A DNA stretch of 64,000 bases from Amphiura filiformis (GCF_039555335.1 NC_092642.1:9806752-9870751), one strand, 5' to 3'; shown: positions 20,807 to 33,404, counted from the stretch's first letter. Made by a program: numbers and translations. The notes: generated by a model from the letters alone, not told the origin.

Positions 20807-22875
20807 CTCTTTTTCCCTCTCAATTGTCCTTTTTTCAAAGTAAAACTGGTGGAAAATTGTACGAACCACTTCTCATCATATTTGACCAATTTGATTGAGT
20901 TGAAATTTTTTTAAAATTGGTTGAGGGATGCTGGGATGGAGTGTTTATTCAAAATTTTGTCCAATAATCTGGAAAAAGTGCAGATTTTCAGCAAAATTTG
21001 TAAAAATGGTACACAATGTGAATATTTTCCAGAATTGGGCATATTGAGAATGGCGATATGCCTGTACGCGGTGACGCAATAACGTTAATGCACTGATTCG
21101 AATCTGCCACTCAACTTGAGACGAGACACACTGTAGAGATTTTACTACTAAAGCCAATTAACACATAAGACTGGTTTTGAAACCTGGCCAAATGTTTTTG
21201 ATTTCATAAGCTAAATATAGATAGCTTTCCCTGCCCAGCGATGATATGCAAACACAGACAGGCACATGCTCACACACTCGCATAATTTTTGTTGGAATGT
21301 GGCAGTGGTTTGGTTTGTGTGGTTTTGTATAAAATTTGAACACACAGAGAATGTTGATTTCATCTAGAGCTGATAGTGGATATACTGGTTAAAGGTGGGT
21401 GGTTACCTGATTGACAGCCTCATCCCACTTTACCCCATCAAAATGTAGGTTTTTATATCAAATGAAAGATCCTATTTTTCTCACTAGCATATTGAAATTG
21501 GACATTCCAAATAGGTATATTTTGGAAGATATCATCAAAATACTGTCAAATTAGTCTCGACTGTGGTATACCATGTTCAAGAATAATTCAACTGTTTTTG
21601 ATGATATATGGAAATACACTGATTTGGAACTCCTAATTTCATATGCTATCCCCAGGATGCTATCATGCTGTATAAATGTCAGTAATTCCATAAAGAATTC
21701 ACATTCATATTTACAAAGAACATTTACATGTTCTATTTGCCAGAATGCTTGAAAGGGACATTTTTATTTTACGTAATTATGTAAGTTTAAATAATTCCAA
21801 ATTTTATTGGGCCACCTACCTTCAACAAAATTCTTTGAATTATTAGTATAATTACCATTGGTTCATCAGTTTCAGGCCTACATGTACTGAAATATCATTA
21901 GAGAATGAATTAGTACCAGTATGTAAAAGGTCTGTATTGTGGTGCTAAGTAGGTAATTTACTATATTTGCACATATTTAAAATAGTTCACCTCCACCTAC
22001 ACAAATAATGGCATCACAGATGTCATCTGTCAGTCATGTTCAGTCATTTGCATAATTCCACCCACTCACTTAATTTCATGACACCCATTTAATATACAAC
22101 ATGAAATTAATTTTAATATGGTGTCACTCACCAAATTCTGTCACTCAAGTTCATTCATTAGCATGGAAATTGAACCGCGTTATTGAAAAAGTGTTGCTAA
22201 AAGTTGCCAGTGCTGATGCCGTGGCAGTAACTTAAGTAGCCTCATGTGCCCAGTTTTGTAAATTTGGGTGCATTTTAGGTGCAAATTACATTATTTCACC
22301 TAATTTTGTCAGTGTTAGTATGCACATTATCAGTATCCATATCCACAATAATCAATATCAGTATCACTTAATGAAAATTAACTAAATTAATGGTTAGGAG
22401 TTTCAGAGTTACAGCAGCCCACCCCTGTCAAAATGTTATTCGTTTACCCCTCCCCAGCTTGCTCCCCCTTTTGTTGCTTTATTATGTTTTCATTTCCCAG
22501 TACCTTAATCTGAAATTATTGTGTGTATATATAGTGTGATTTCCCCACAAGTACTATGATCTTTGTTGATACTCAAATTGGTAATTAAATATAAGAACTT
22601 ATTTAATGCATAATGATACGTATAAGCATAAAATGATTTTTGTTAACTATTTTTAAATAGTTCATTTTTAAAGACTTCGTTTTGCTCGTATTGAAAGGGA
22701 TGGCCCACAGCAGAGAATCTTAACATTTCCACCATGGTGTAGTTCAGTTTCTCTATATCATTGCTGAGCAGGAAAAACCTCATGTGCATTTTGCAGGGAG
22801 TCCAAAATTACCTGCTAAAAGGTGGTGTTCCTTATTCCAGTGCAAAATGAAAGACTAAAATTTGACATTTGCCAA
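20807..22875. other. Intergenic, no gene recognised
   Basis: No coding sequence recognised. 21405-21560 looks like a dispersed repeat: GACAGCCTCATCCC, then TATTTTTCTCA, then a TTGGAC-TTCCAAA block. It recurs in the same order at 32913-33060. Confidence 0.45.
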
Positions 22876-23540
22876 ATATACTGCGCCAATAAAGTATCCT
22901 TACACTTGGAAAAATAATCACAATTTCAAAACTGGACAATATTGGGTTAAATTTGTTTTTTTAATAAATGCACTATCTATACCTGCACATTATGACACCA
23001 CATTGAATCCAATGTGAACTCAGGAAGTAAAGTTACAAGCAATTGAATAGACGAAGGTCCAGTTTTAAAAGTGGCAAACTGACCTATACAAGGCGCAAAA
23101 AGATTCCAACAAGCAAAACAAAGAGACAACACAGTTTCTTCAATGAAGCGTTATTTAAAGCAGTTTTTATTTCAGTTTTTACTTCTCTGTACTTTTCATA
23201 ACTGTCATGTTATTTGTCAGTTCTTTTGTTTCAGTTTTCTTTTGTTCCTTTTGTTTTAAATTAAAGCCAAACGCATAAATTATCCATTCACCACTCTCAA
23301 ACCACATGTCTAGTCTGTGGAGTTTTGAATAGGCCAGTTTGTCACTTTCAAAACTGGACCTTCGTCTAATCAAATGCTTGTAACTTTGCTTCTTGAAGTC
23401 ACATTGGATTCAATGTGGCGTCATAATGTGCAGGATTAGTTAGTGCATCTATTAAAAAACCAAATTTACCCCAATATTGTTCAGTTTGGGAATTGTGATT
23501 ATTTTTCCAACTGTAAGGATACTTTATTGGCGCAGTATAT
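22876..23540. mobile_element. Large foldback element, about 210-bp arms
   Basis: Left arm about 22876-23083 and right arm about 23330-23540 are reverse complements with modest divergence: ATACTGCGCCAATAAAGTAT at the ends, GACGAAGGTCCAGTTTT near the centre. The loop is about 245 bp, without coding content. Short flank duplications are not evident. Confidence 0.82.
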
Positions 23541-23625
23541 ATCACACATTTATAAGAGGTTTTTCTGCAACATGTTGTTTTGGAAAAAAATGTCAAATTG
23601 CATAGGCAAAAGATTAAATGGTCTA

Positions 23626-24062
23626 AATGGGCTATTCCAGCTGAATTCCATACACCCCCTATGGAAAACATGACTAATATCCCACACAGGGATATAGACT
23701 TCAAATGAAGTCACTCATTGAAGTAACCCCATTTGAAATTCACACTCCTATCCTGTGTGGAATCTTCCATAAGGAGTGTATATATTTCAACACAAATGGG
23801 CTATTCCATTTAAAAACCACACACAAATATCCTCCACAGAGGGAGTATGAATTTCAAATGGAATGAACACATTAGGCAGCTCCATCTGAAACTCACCTTC
23901 CGTCTGTGGAAGATTTTGGTTGAATCTTTCTCGGAGAGTGTACATGTATGACCTTCAAATGGAGCTGCATGTTCGTTCCATTTGAAATCATTACTCCCCT
24001 GGTTTAAGATATTTCCCAAATCTTACAGGGGTAGTGTTGATTTTAAATTGAATAGCCCAATT
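23626..24062. repeat. GGGCTATTCCA dispersed repeat, compound copy
   Basis: AAATGGGCTATTCCA occurs at about 23626 and 23796, and its inverse TTGAATAGCCCA closes the block at about 24050-24062. Between lie repeated TTTGAAAT-CACAC-CCTGTGTGGAA and TCCATTTGAAAT motifs in both orientations. A foldback-type repeat assembled from two or more units. Confidence 0.65.
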
Positions 24063-24989
24063 ATGTTATTGACTTTGATGATGTTCCATGACCACTGAGC
24101 ATATATAGCAAAGTCCCATGTGAGATTTGGCACAAATTTAGAATGCATCATGACATGATTTTCTGCTGAGGTAGGTACAGGTGTTTTGCAACATATTGTA
24201 GTCTTAAGGTGTTTTTGATACTATGTATTTCTGACTTTTTTACTCTTTTGTACTGTCTAATTCAGATTGTGTCATTAAATAAAATGAGTATTGGGATAAA
24301 AAAAAACATGAGTTTGAAGTGATCCTTGATAACATTTTGTAGATTTCATTGTTTGAATTGGTGTCAACACCACATCCACACCCACACAAACCATACTTGT
24401 ATACTGTTATACCCACAACATCCTACACACAGATCCACAATAGGCATAGGCTTATCGTGTTTTTGTACCATGTTATGTGCATTATCCCTTGGCTCTCCTC
24501 TTTTTTCTTTCATAAGTCGCCGCATTTTCAGAACAATTGAATGTTGTATATAAAATTTTACAAAAATTTTGCAAATAAAATTTCATTTGGTCTTGCGGCG
24601 CATCATAATTTTGTAACATGTTGACCTACATTATATTACTAAAGGCTCCAATCAGGAGGCATTACTGTAGGGTTTTTTTGTGTGTGTACCCATTGTGGAT
24701 TTGACGGGGCTTTGTCATGTTCGTAGTAAAAGCAATTGACCAATTTGCATTTATCAGCGTCGTAAACTGAAAAGTGTATTGATCATCAATTTTTCCTTAT
24801 CTATTTTCCCAACCACTAACACTTTCGATTTTCATGATTAAAATCTGGTTACCATGTCTGGGAGAAGGAATTCGCAATATTCTATGTCTTTTGAAGGTTT
24901 TCTGCATTGTCAGCCATAAGAACGTCACCCACTCAGAATAAGCAGCTTAATTGAATACCCCAAATGCGGACCCCTACGTCCGCGTTCCT
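24063..24989. other. Intergenic, no gene recognised
   Basis: AT-rich with an AAATAAAATG run near 24280 and a CA-rich stretch at 24370-24390. No coding signal. Confidence 0.5.
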
Positions 24990-25420
24990 GATTTATTTGG
25001 CGAGTTCATTAATACAAATGCAAAACAAAGTTGGTGATAACACACAGCCCTGTTTCATGCCGTTTTCAACATAAAAGAAATCGGTTACAGTATCACAAAT
25101 TAGATTTAACATTTTCGTATACAGGAATCCCTAGTTTCCAAGCAACAAAAGACCCTCCAGGTCGTGTCGAACGCTTTTCGTAAATCCAGAAAGGCTAAGA
25201 AAGTATTTTTGGCCAGTCGTGCAGCGGCAACACTTTTAACTGTAAAGATGTGATCTTCACATCTGTAGTCTTTCCTGAAGCCACCCTGGATCCGGGTCCT
25301 GGATCTCCGAGAGCTTCCGAGAGCAATATTGGGTCCTCAATAATTTATAGACACGATTTGCAACAATACGGTAACAATAGATATACACGATGTTAAAGTA
25401 ATACCTTTATGGTCATGGCA
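24990..25420 (-). mobile_element. LINE reverse-transcriptase fragment, minus strand
   Basis: On the minus strand, in changing frames: GITLTSCISIV, then a GGFRK...DHIFT block (25240-25300), LAFLDLRKAFDTTWR (25157-25205, the first catalytic-Asp block), and a QGCVLSPTLFC-type block (about 25031-25056). These are consecutive reverse-transcriptase blocks of a CR1/Jockey-like LINE. Several frameshifts; the catalytic YADD region is not present. Confidence 0.78.
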
Positions 25421-25545
25421 GAAGCGTTTACGTTCGCGACTCCTACCAGTTTTGCTAAGCAACTCGGCCAGTTTTGTTAAGCAACTCTGCTAATTCTGCC
25501 ACCACCTTACACCACCACTGTATTGTGTACTGCTAATCAGCTGCA

Positions 25546-27743
25546 ATGCCTCGAGACTGCAACAGACGTCAGTGTCATCAACTCGGGCCTTTCTCAAGGC
25601 CGGCATTGACAGTATTGTCTGCCAACGTCGAGGGGCTCTCTAGGGTGAAAGAAGAGCTCATCACCAACATATGCAAGGAAACTGATTGTGACGTCCTATG
25701 TCTCCAAGAGACTCACCGCGGGAAAGGCAACATCCGACCCAAGATCAGTGGAATGAAGCTTGCCGTAGAAAGACCACACGAGAAATACGGTAGTGCAGTG
25801 TTCGTCAAGGAAAGTACAATCATTAAGTCTACTTCCAAGTCAGATGAGAACAACATAGAAATCCTGACCATAGAACTCAGTGGAATCATCATATCCTCTG
25901 TTTATAAACCACCTGGCTCTCCGTTTGACTTCAAGGACCCAATGGGGAATACCCAGACTAAAACAAGGGTAATCATTGGAGACTTCAACAGCCATAGCAC
26001 GGTATGGGGCTATGATAAAACCGATAAGGATGGCGAAATGGTAGAGGAATGGATAGACCAACAACAGCTAAGCCTTATCCACGACCCTAAACAGCCTAAG
26101 TCATTCAACAGTAGCCGATGGAAACGTGGATACAACCCCGACCTGGCCTTTGCTAGTAACAGAGTTGCTCAACTGTGTCACAAGATGGTGATGGATCCCA
26201 TCCCCGCACTCAGCACCGACCAATCGGTCTACAGATCAGAGCAGCTGTTAGCCCAGCCTCAGTACCATTCCGTAGAAGATTCAACTACCAAAAGGCAAAC
26301 TGGGAAGGTTTCTCTAGTGACTTAGATCCAGCAGTCTCCAACATAGAAGCAACACCTGAGAACTACGATCTCTTTGTGAAAACCATCAAAGAAAACGCCA
26401 GGAAGAACATCCCTAGAGGCTGCCGTACCAGCTACATCTCTGGACTCACTTCGGAAACAGCCGACCTATATGAAGAGTATAAAGCCATGTTCGAATCGGA
26501 CCCTTTCGATGAAGCCACTACTGCCACAGGGGAAAGGTTGATGTCAGCTATTGGAGAACAACAACGTCAGTCATGGCAAAACCTGATTGAATCAATAGAC
26601 ATGACCAATAACAGCAAGAAGGCATGGACTCTCATTCGGAAACTGAGCAACGATCCAAGAGAAGCGGAACAACACTACAACACCACCGCTAACCAGGTAG
26701 CCCACCAACTCCTCCTGAATGGGAAAACAACCACAAAACATCCGAAGGTTCAAGTGGATTGGAACAAATATAATGAAGACCAAGGTTTCACCAACCCCTT
26801 CTCAATGGAGGAGCTGGAAGAGGGAATCACCAGCCTGAAGAATGGAAAAGCTTGCGGACTGGATGATGTCTCTGTTGAACAGATGAAACACTTTGGACCG
26901 CGTACAAAGGAATGGCTCCTCCAGTTCTTCAATGAATGCATGCGCAGCCACAAAATCCCGAAGATCTGGCGACGGACACGAGTGATAGCACTCCTGAAAC
27001 CCGGAAAGGACCCATCAGAGGCAAAGAGCTTCAGACCAATATCTCTGCTATGCCATAGCTACAAGCTGTTTGAGCGGCTCATCCTGAACCGCCTTGCGTC
27101 ACATGTAAATGGTTTACTGATCCCTGAACAAGCTGGCTTCCGCCCAGGGCAATCAACAACCGGCCAGCTGCTAAACCTCACCCAACACATTGAGGATGGA
27201 TTTGAGAGAGGGCAGATCACAGGTGCTGTCTTCGTCGACCTTTCTGCAGCTTATGACACCGTCAACCATCGCCGGCTACTCGCCAAAGTGCTTGAGATGA
27301 CTAAGGATGTTCACCTCACCAGGCTTCTACAAACCCTGCTCCAGAACAGAAGGTTCTTTGTTGAACTAGGAGGGAAGCGAAGCCGATGGCGCAGACAACG
27401 AAACGGACTCCCCCAAGGAAGTGTCCTAGCTCCCCTGCTATACAACATCTATACCAACGACCAGCCAGTTGACAGCCAAACCAAGCGGTTTATATATGCA
27501 GATGACTTGTGCGTAACCAGCCAGAGTACCAGCTTTGAGGTGATTGAAGACACTCTGACAGATACACTAACTGGACTAGGAGAGTACTACGACGAGAATC
27601 AACTGCGCGCAAACCCAGGGAAGACCCAGGTCTGTGCCTTCCACCTTATCAACAAGGAAGCCAAGCGACAGTTGAACATCACCTGGTCTGGTACCAAGCT
27701 CCCTTTCTGCCCTAACCCAGTGTACCTGGGGGTCACACTAGAT
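25546..27743 (+). mobile_element. LINE with endonuclease and reverse transcriptase, 3' truncated
   Basis: Starts at ATG 25546 in an AP endonuclease domain: LSANVEGLSRVKEELI, CDVLCLQETHRGKG, ISSVYKPPGSPF, VIIGDFNSHSTVWG (GDFN catalytic block), and a terminal PDLAFASN block. One base is missing in a run of C near 26199-26203, after which the frame moves to the one open until 27800. That frame carries RPISLLCHSYKLFERLI, IPEQAGFRPGQSTTGQL, VFVDLSAAYDTVNH, LPQGSVLAPLLYN, FIYADDL (catalytic YADD, 27495-27506) and VYLGVTLDHTL. Family proteins run on for some 250 residues after this point; here the similarity stops at about 27743 and unrelated AT-rich DNA follows. The block is much more GC-rich than its surroundings, which suggests a recent arrival. 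Jockey-related clade likely. Confidence 0.9.
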
Positions 27744-28867
27744 CACACATTATTACCTGCACACAGTCTGTTGACTTGTGTTTTAATTGCCATTGTATGA
27801 TTATCCTCTTTTAGGTGTTTATTCATTTTATCAAGTGATTGAAAGTATTGCTGAAGAGTTTGGTTCATTATTTTCATTAAATCATGAGTTATATTTATCA
27901 CAGTTGTGTAGTTTCAAACAATTAACTTTATCCTATAGTGTGTTTTATTTACCCCCGTAGAAAGTGACACAAATAGACCTATACGTGGCAGCCATACCAC
28001 GTTTTTACGGGATATTGGTCAGCAATAATTGAATTTATTTAAATTAGGCGCCTAAATTAAGGTGGGTGGTATATGATTGTACATCGACGGTAAAGTGTGC
28101 TTTTGTGTGCTGGCGAAGACTCAGTCACACCCGTGGGTTGTATGAGAACAAAAGGTAGCCTACCTCTCCCTCCAGTGGGTGCTTTCATCATGACATTCTT
28201 TTGATCACTTATTGACAGTAGCCTGCCTGGTAATGAGGGGAGCATGACCTAGTGGTGTTTGCAAACAAACATTAGCGCCAATCCGGCTTGAAACGTGTGT
28301 GTGTGTGTGGGGGGGGGGCAATCGGCCTGAATTGTAAAAAAATGGCTGAAATGAAAAAAAGGGACATTTTGCCGAAAGGTGGGGGGGGCACGTCCCCCGC
28401 CCCCGGGATTGACGCCCATGCACACAAGACGAATACTAGTTTCAAAATTGAACAAATTAATGATCTGAGATGAAAATACCTAAATGTAGGTATTTTCGTC
28501 TTATTAGGCCTCTAATAATAGATGTAGAGTCTTGACTCTTGATAATGTGCTCGGAATGTTAAAGTTTTAATTACGTGTATTTTGAAAGCTTGGCATAGCC
28601 TGCCTTTACCTTCACTCACACTGTGCATAATTTACGCACGAAGACCAAATAATATTTTTATTTATGTTATTCCACAGATCCAAAATACTACATGTAGTAG
28701 TCCGTCTTTCTCAGCATTTAAGCAAAAAATGGACTTTGGAAATGAACAGTCTATGGTCCGAAGTTCATGATACACAGAGTTCACATAATAGCTCATAATG
28801 ACATGTAGTCATCCAAGGGAAGTCATAGTCTCCGTCCCATGCGATCTCTTGCACCTTTTGACGCAGC
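27744..28867. other. Intergenic, no gene recognised
   Basis: A GT run and G tract at 28297-28318 and a G tract at 28381-28388 lie in a stretch that looks like a repeat end. No coding sequence recognised. Confidence 0.5.
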
Positions 28868-28870
28868 TTA

Positions 28871-30906
28871 GGGGTGGTGCAATAATTATGTGTACCCCGG
28901 GGTGGTAAAAGTATGATATTTTGGGCACCGATTCTATATTACGCCCTAAAAAGGTGTAGGAACTGGAAAACGTTAGGAACACGTTCAAATATATGCAAAA
29001 TTTCCTGCTCGCTGCGAATATATGATAAAACAATTTAAGGGTTTAAGGGAATGGGTATGAACGTGTGGACAGTATTTATTGTGGGACATAGAGCACATCA
29101 GACATATCGAATTGCATTCTGAATACGAAGAATGTCCTTCTGATATCAAATAATTTTGATTTTTGAAATTCGCAATGTAATACACATTTTATGGCAAATC
29201 ATTAAAAATTGATATTTTTGATATTTAACAGTACTTGAAGTAAACTTTATAAATCTGATGATTTATACTTAAAGTGTATATATGTAGGTGGGATGAAAAG
29301 CCGACGATCAACTTGAAAATTTTGACCTTTCGTATTGAAGATATGGATTTATTTCCCCAAAACACCAAAAACAAAATAGGTCTTTTTGGGAAAAAAATCT
29401 ATATCTTCAATATAAAAGGTCAAAATTTTCAATTGATCGTTGGCTTTTCCTCCCAGCTACATACACTTTAAGAATGTATCATTAGATTTATCAAATTTAT
29501 TTCGAGGACTGTTATACAGACTTGACATTTAGTATGGAATATTTTTTCGCAAAATTCCAAGACTGGTCTGGAAGGGGTCTGCATAATCCGCACGGTCTAA
29601 ATATTAATTGGGGTGTGTCTGGAGATGATGTCAAATAATTGTGTGATAGAAAATGTGCTTTTCATGAGTTTACATTATGGTACTCACAATTTAGCGAATT
29701 TGCCTAAAATGGCGGATTAAGGGAAGCTGAATTTGAGCTTTGTGGGCGACACAATTTCTGACTTTATGCAACATTGTTCTGTTATTATCCAATTTATAGG
29801 GGTTTGAGGTGATATTTCCTAACCTTCGTTAGCGATTGGCATTCATCACATCTGAAATACGTTTGCAATGTATCAATATTTTGAACATGGGAGGAGCTTA
29901 AAATATGGCTTTTAAAAGTAGCACATACTCAAAAACTTTGAATGGTCCCCCTGAGGTCAAATGGTTATAAACTTACGGTACAAAGCAACTATGCGGATTC
30001 CTGGTTGTCCAATGAACTCATGCTGTTTCTTTGTGTACAGTAAATTTATAACATTTGGCCCCAGGGGGCCATTCAAACTTTCTGAGTGCGTACCACTTTT
30101 CAGAGCCATATTTTGTAAAGCTCCTCTCACTTTCAAAACTGGTAGATTACAAGTGCATTTCAGTTCTGACGAACACTTATTGGTATTTAGGTTCAACAAA
30201 ATCACCTCAAACCACAATAAACTTGATACTATCAGAATAATGTTGCTCAAATTCAGAAATTTTACCCCCACAAATATCAAATTCAGTCCCCTTAAATCCG
30301 CCATTTTAGGCTAATTTACTACATTATGAGCGCCATAAGGTAAACTAATGGAAAGCCCATTTTCTGTCAAACAATTACTTTACACCATCTCCCGACACAT
30401 CCCAATTAATATTTACCCGGTACCCCGTGTGGTTTATGCAGACCCATTCCAGGCCAGTCTTGGAATTCTGCGAAAAAATATTCCATACTAAATGTCAAGT
30501 CTGTATATCAAAAATTTGAAAAATATCAGATTTTAATAATTTGTCATAAAATTTGTATTATAGCCTATCGTGAATTTCAAAAAATGAAAATTATTTGATA
30601 TCAGAAAGACATGCTTCGTATTCAGAATGCAATTCGATACGTCTGACGTGCTCTCATGTCCCACAAAAAATACTGTCGAAACGCCATAAACGCTCATTCT
30701 AGATCCCTTAAATTCAGGTTCTCAAAATCTTGCATGTGTAAGGGGCATGATGTTTTGGCACATCGAAAGGGGGGGGGGGCAAAGGTTTTTTGGCACGTCG
30801 AAAGGGGGGGCAAAGATTTTTTGGCACGGCTAGCGGGGGCAAGCGATTTTGGCAGACCATTTTGAGAATTCACCATCCCGGGTGTACATATATTATTGCA
30901 CCACCC
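28871..30906. mobile_element. 2-kb palindromic foldback element with TTA flanks
   Basis: The left arm (28871 to about 29995) and right arm (about 30030 to 30906) are diverged reverse complements over nearly their whole length; the loop is only about 40 bp. Matching blocks include GGTGGTGCAATAAT at the ends, TCGAATTGCATTCTGAATAC, GACATTTAGTATGGAATATT, TTTTTTCGCA and CCTAAAATGGCGGATT. TTA at 28868-28870 and 30907-30909 suggests a PIF/Harbinger-like target duplication. The left arm is longer because another foldback (29228-29512) sits in it. Open frames at 29957-30314 on both strands are by-products of the palindrome. Confidence 0.85.
29228..29512. mobile_element. Foldback element nested in the left arm of the palindrome
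   Basis: Ends ACAGTACTTGAAGTAAA and the inverse of ACAGTCCTCGAAATAAA, with TA on both sides (29226-29227, 29513-29514). Inner arms continue with CTTAAAGTGTAT, AAAAGCC and AAAATTTTGACCTTT blocks. The right arm of the host palindrome has no equivalent, so this insertion came later. The TA duplication suggests a Tc1/mariner-type MITE. Confidence 0.85.
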
Positions 30907-30999
30907 TTATGCAAGACTCAATGTCTAATAATTCGAGTCAAAGTTTTTTGCCGACAAACCAAGATCAATTTTTGAATCACTGGAAACTGCACGTTGATA

Positions 31000-31475
31000 A
31001 TCCAAGTGAATCGAAAATCCAAGTTATTCAAAACTATATTAAAACCCAAGTTTCTCGGTTTGAAAACTAAGATTTTCAATTGAAAAACGTGAAAAACTTG
31101 GATTTTCGATCGAAAACTTGGATTATCATTCAACGCATTCGAAAAACCAAGTTTTTCAAAACGACAAATTTAGGGCTTCGATTGAAAAACGTGGTTATCG
31201 ACTCGGCATTGAAAAACTTGGATTTTCGATCGAAAAACTGGGATCGACGCGCAATGATCAAGTTGTTCAAATTGAAAACTTGGTTTCATACCGTACTGAT
31301 TCGAAAAACTTGGATTAATTCATTAATTAGAAACCACGGTTTTCAATTGAGAAAACGAAGTTTACCAGTGAAGCACTTGGATTTGTGATTGAAAAAACAA
31401 ACTTAGGTGTTCTATTGAAACTTAGGTGTTCTATTGAAAAGGCAAGTTATATTAAACTTGGATTTTCGAATAGTG
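31000..31475. repeat. Degenerate repeat cluster, AACTTGGATTTTCGA core
   Basis: About ten copies of a core AACTTGGATTTTCGA or its inverse, often in the palindromic context TTTTCGATCGAAAA. The best copies are at 31091-31124, 31141-31156, 31211-31243 and 31455-31474. Spacing is irregular (roughly 30-60 bp). A short exact duplication of CTTAGGTGTTCTATTGAAA lies at 31408-31440. No frame with a known product. Confidence 0.75.
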
Positions 31476-33233
31476 GGACATATTGAGCCTGCTATAGACG
31501 CCTGTGACGGAGACTAGATTATACGTTCGGTGTTGCCAAACTGACTGAATACTATAATATTCCCGGTTGAGTATTCCACATGAGTTCTCACGAGATGTGA
31601 AATATTGAGCCGGGGGGGGTGAACTTTCCAAACGGTGTGCGGCCCGGGTGTGCGGCCATGTGCCAGTATTATTGCACATAACAACATTATTATATTAAGT
31701 GTCACTATTCGCAGATTGTTTGAGTTTCTGGGATCATTTTGTGACAGTGAATGATGTACTGCACTTAAATAGGCCTAATAGTCAACCTTCAATGATCCCA
31801 AGTGGTCCGACGCACCCCGGTCGACGGTCCGGATCTGATGATGACAATTTACTGACTGACTGGTGATCGAACAAAAACTGACAAACATATCAATGATAGG
31901 CCTATTAGAATATAATTATTTTAATATCTCCTGCAAGAAATACGATGATATCGATGATGTCAAACGGATCGAGTGCTCCCTGTTTGCAAATAAGAGGCTA
32001 CTGACTGCCCTCAATTTTGTCCGAATTTAATGATGGTCAGTGCATGATGATGGTCAAAGTATTAAACAGAGGGCGGTAAAACGTCAATGGGCGATGTCAA
32101 CAACCCAGACCGGGTCGGATATGTATTTTTTTTAATCGATGCTCCCTCCGTACAAAGCAACAACACAAACAAAAACGAACAAACATCAAAAATAATTCAT
32201 TCGCGAATGGTTTTGAATTATATTTTTATAATGCGTTTTGGCGACGTCAGGATCATGGGTCAGGTTATCTTGCTTGGCCGCAACCACCTGGTAACTTCTG
32301 ATTTATCCACGGGCCCTATCAGAGACGAGATGGTCTATAGCTTTGTTCGAATGCACATTGTTTTCAAGAATTGTCTTCGCAAGATCAACAATAAACACGA
32401 AAAGGGAAACAAATCGAAAGCAAAGGGGTGAAATATAAATTTTCACGCGCACTGTTAGGATCAACTTGTTATAAATCACCCCCTTAGAGGTGACGCGTAT
32501 TTAGGGCTGTTAAGACCTCCTTTTTCAGCATCACTGTCACCCAAAGACCCCTTATATTTCATTTTCAGTTCCATCTGTCACCCAAAGATCCTTATTTTTC
32601 AATTACGACAGAAACTTTCATTTTATCACTGATTTTAAAAAAAATAACAAGTCCATTTGAAACCAATGTTTGAGGCGTCTTTGGCTCTCACCCAAAGCCT
32701 TAGGACCGGATCCCATTAAAAAATGTCCACCCTATACAACCTGCTGTAAGTCAAAATTGTCCATCTCTCACCAAATTACCCCATTTTCCTCTCATCGAAT
32801 GCCAAAAATGATGCTCTCACCGAATGCCCCTTACTGTCAGCCCTATACACCTATATCCATTTCATATTGAAGTGAGCCCCCCCCCCGGAAATTTCCTCAT
32901 TAAAGGTCCATAAATCGATCGACAGCCTCATCCCCCAGATTTTTCAAATTGTTAATGAATTTTCGGTGTCATATTTTTCTCATTTCCATCCTGGAATTTG
33001 ACTCTCCAAAATTGATGTATTTCGTGAAAAAACCAGTCGATTTGTGGTTCCCAATATACAAAATTCCACACTCCCCTATAAGGATATGTAGGAATTGTGG
33101 GTAGGGCCTACAGTGGCCAGGAATTTAAGCTTTAAAAAAGTGTCGTTTTCATTAATTTTATGCTACACAATTAATGCCTATTCAGTGATTTGCTCATCTG
33201 GAGGACAGTAAGAATTATAAACATTTAGATTTT
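31476..33233. other. Intergenic, dispersed repeats, no gene recognised
   Basis: 32510-32880 contains repeated TCACCCAAAG (four occurrences) and CTCTCACC-AATGCC units, typical of a decayed repeat. 32913-33060 is the second copy of the repeat at 21405-21560. A 114-codon open frame at 32087-32431 has no recognisable domain. Confidence 0.5.
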
Positions 33234-33404
33234 TGTTAAACTAGTAGGCCTATTATGTGTCATAGATATACCAACGTACATGACATAGCCTGCTAGTGGT
33301 TAGGCCAAAAAACATTTTATTGTTAAACTAGTAGGCCTATTATGTGTCATAGATATAACAACGTACATGACATAGCCTGCTAGTGGTTAGGCCAAAAACA
33401 TTTT
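33234..33404. repeat. Tandem duplication, 87-bp unit, nearly identical
   Basis: Two adjacent units starting TGTTAAACTAGTAGGCCTAT differ at only one or two bases, plus a one-base difference in an A run. A recent duplication. Confidence 0.88.

Noticed and set aside
29957..30314. Overlapping open frames of similar length on both strands
   Set aside because: They lie at the centre of the 2-kb palindrome and mirror each other; no domain.
31000..31475. CRISPR-like repeat array
   Set aside because: Spacing and sequence of the units are irregular, both orientations occur, and the genome is eukaryotic.
32087..32431. 114-codon plus-strand frame with ATG
   Set aside because: No recognisable motif, low-complexity Asn/Lys end, no splice context; chance ORF is likelier than a gene.
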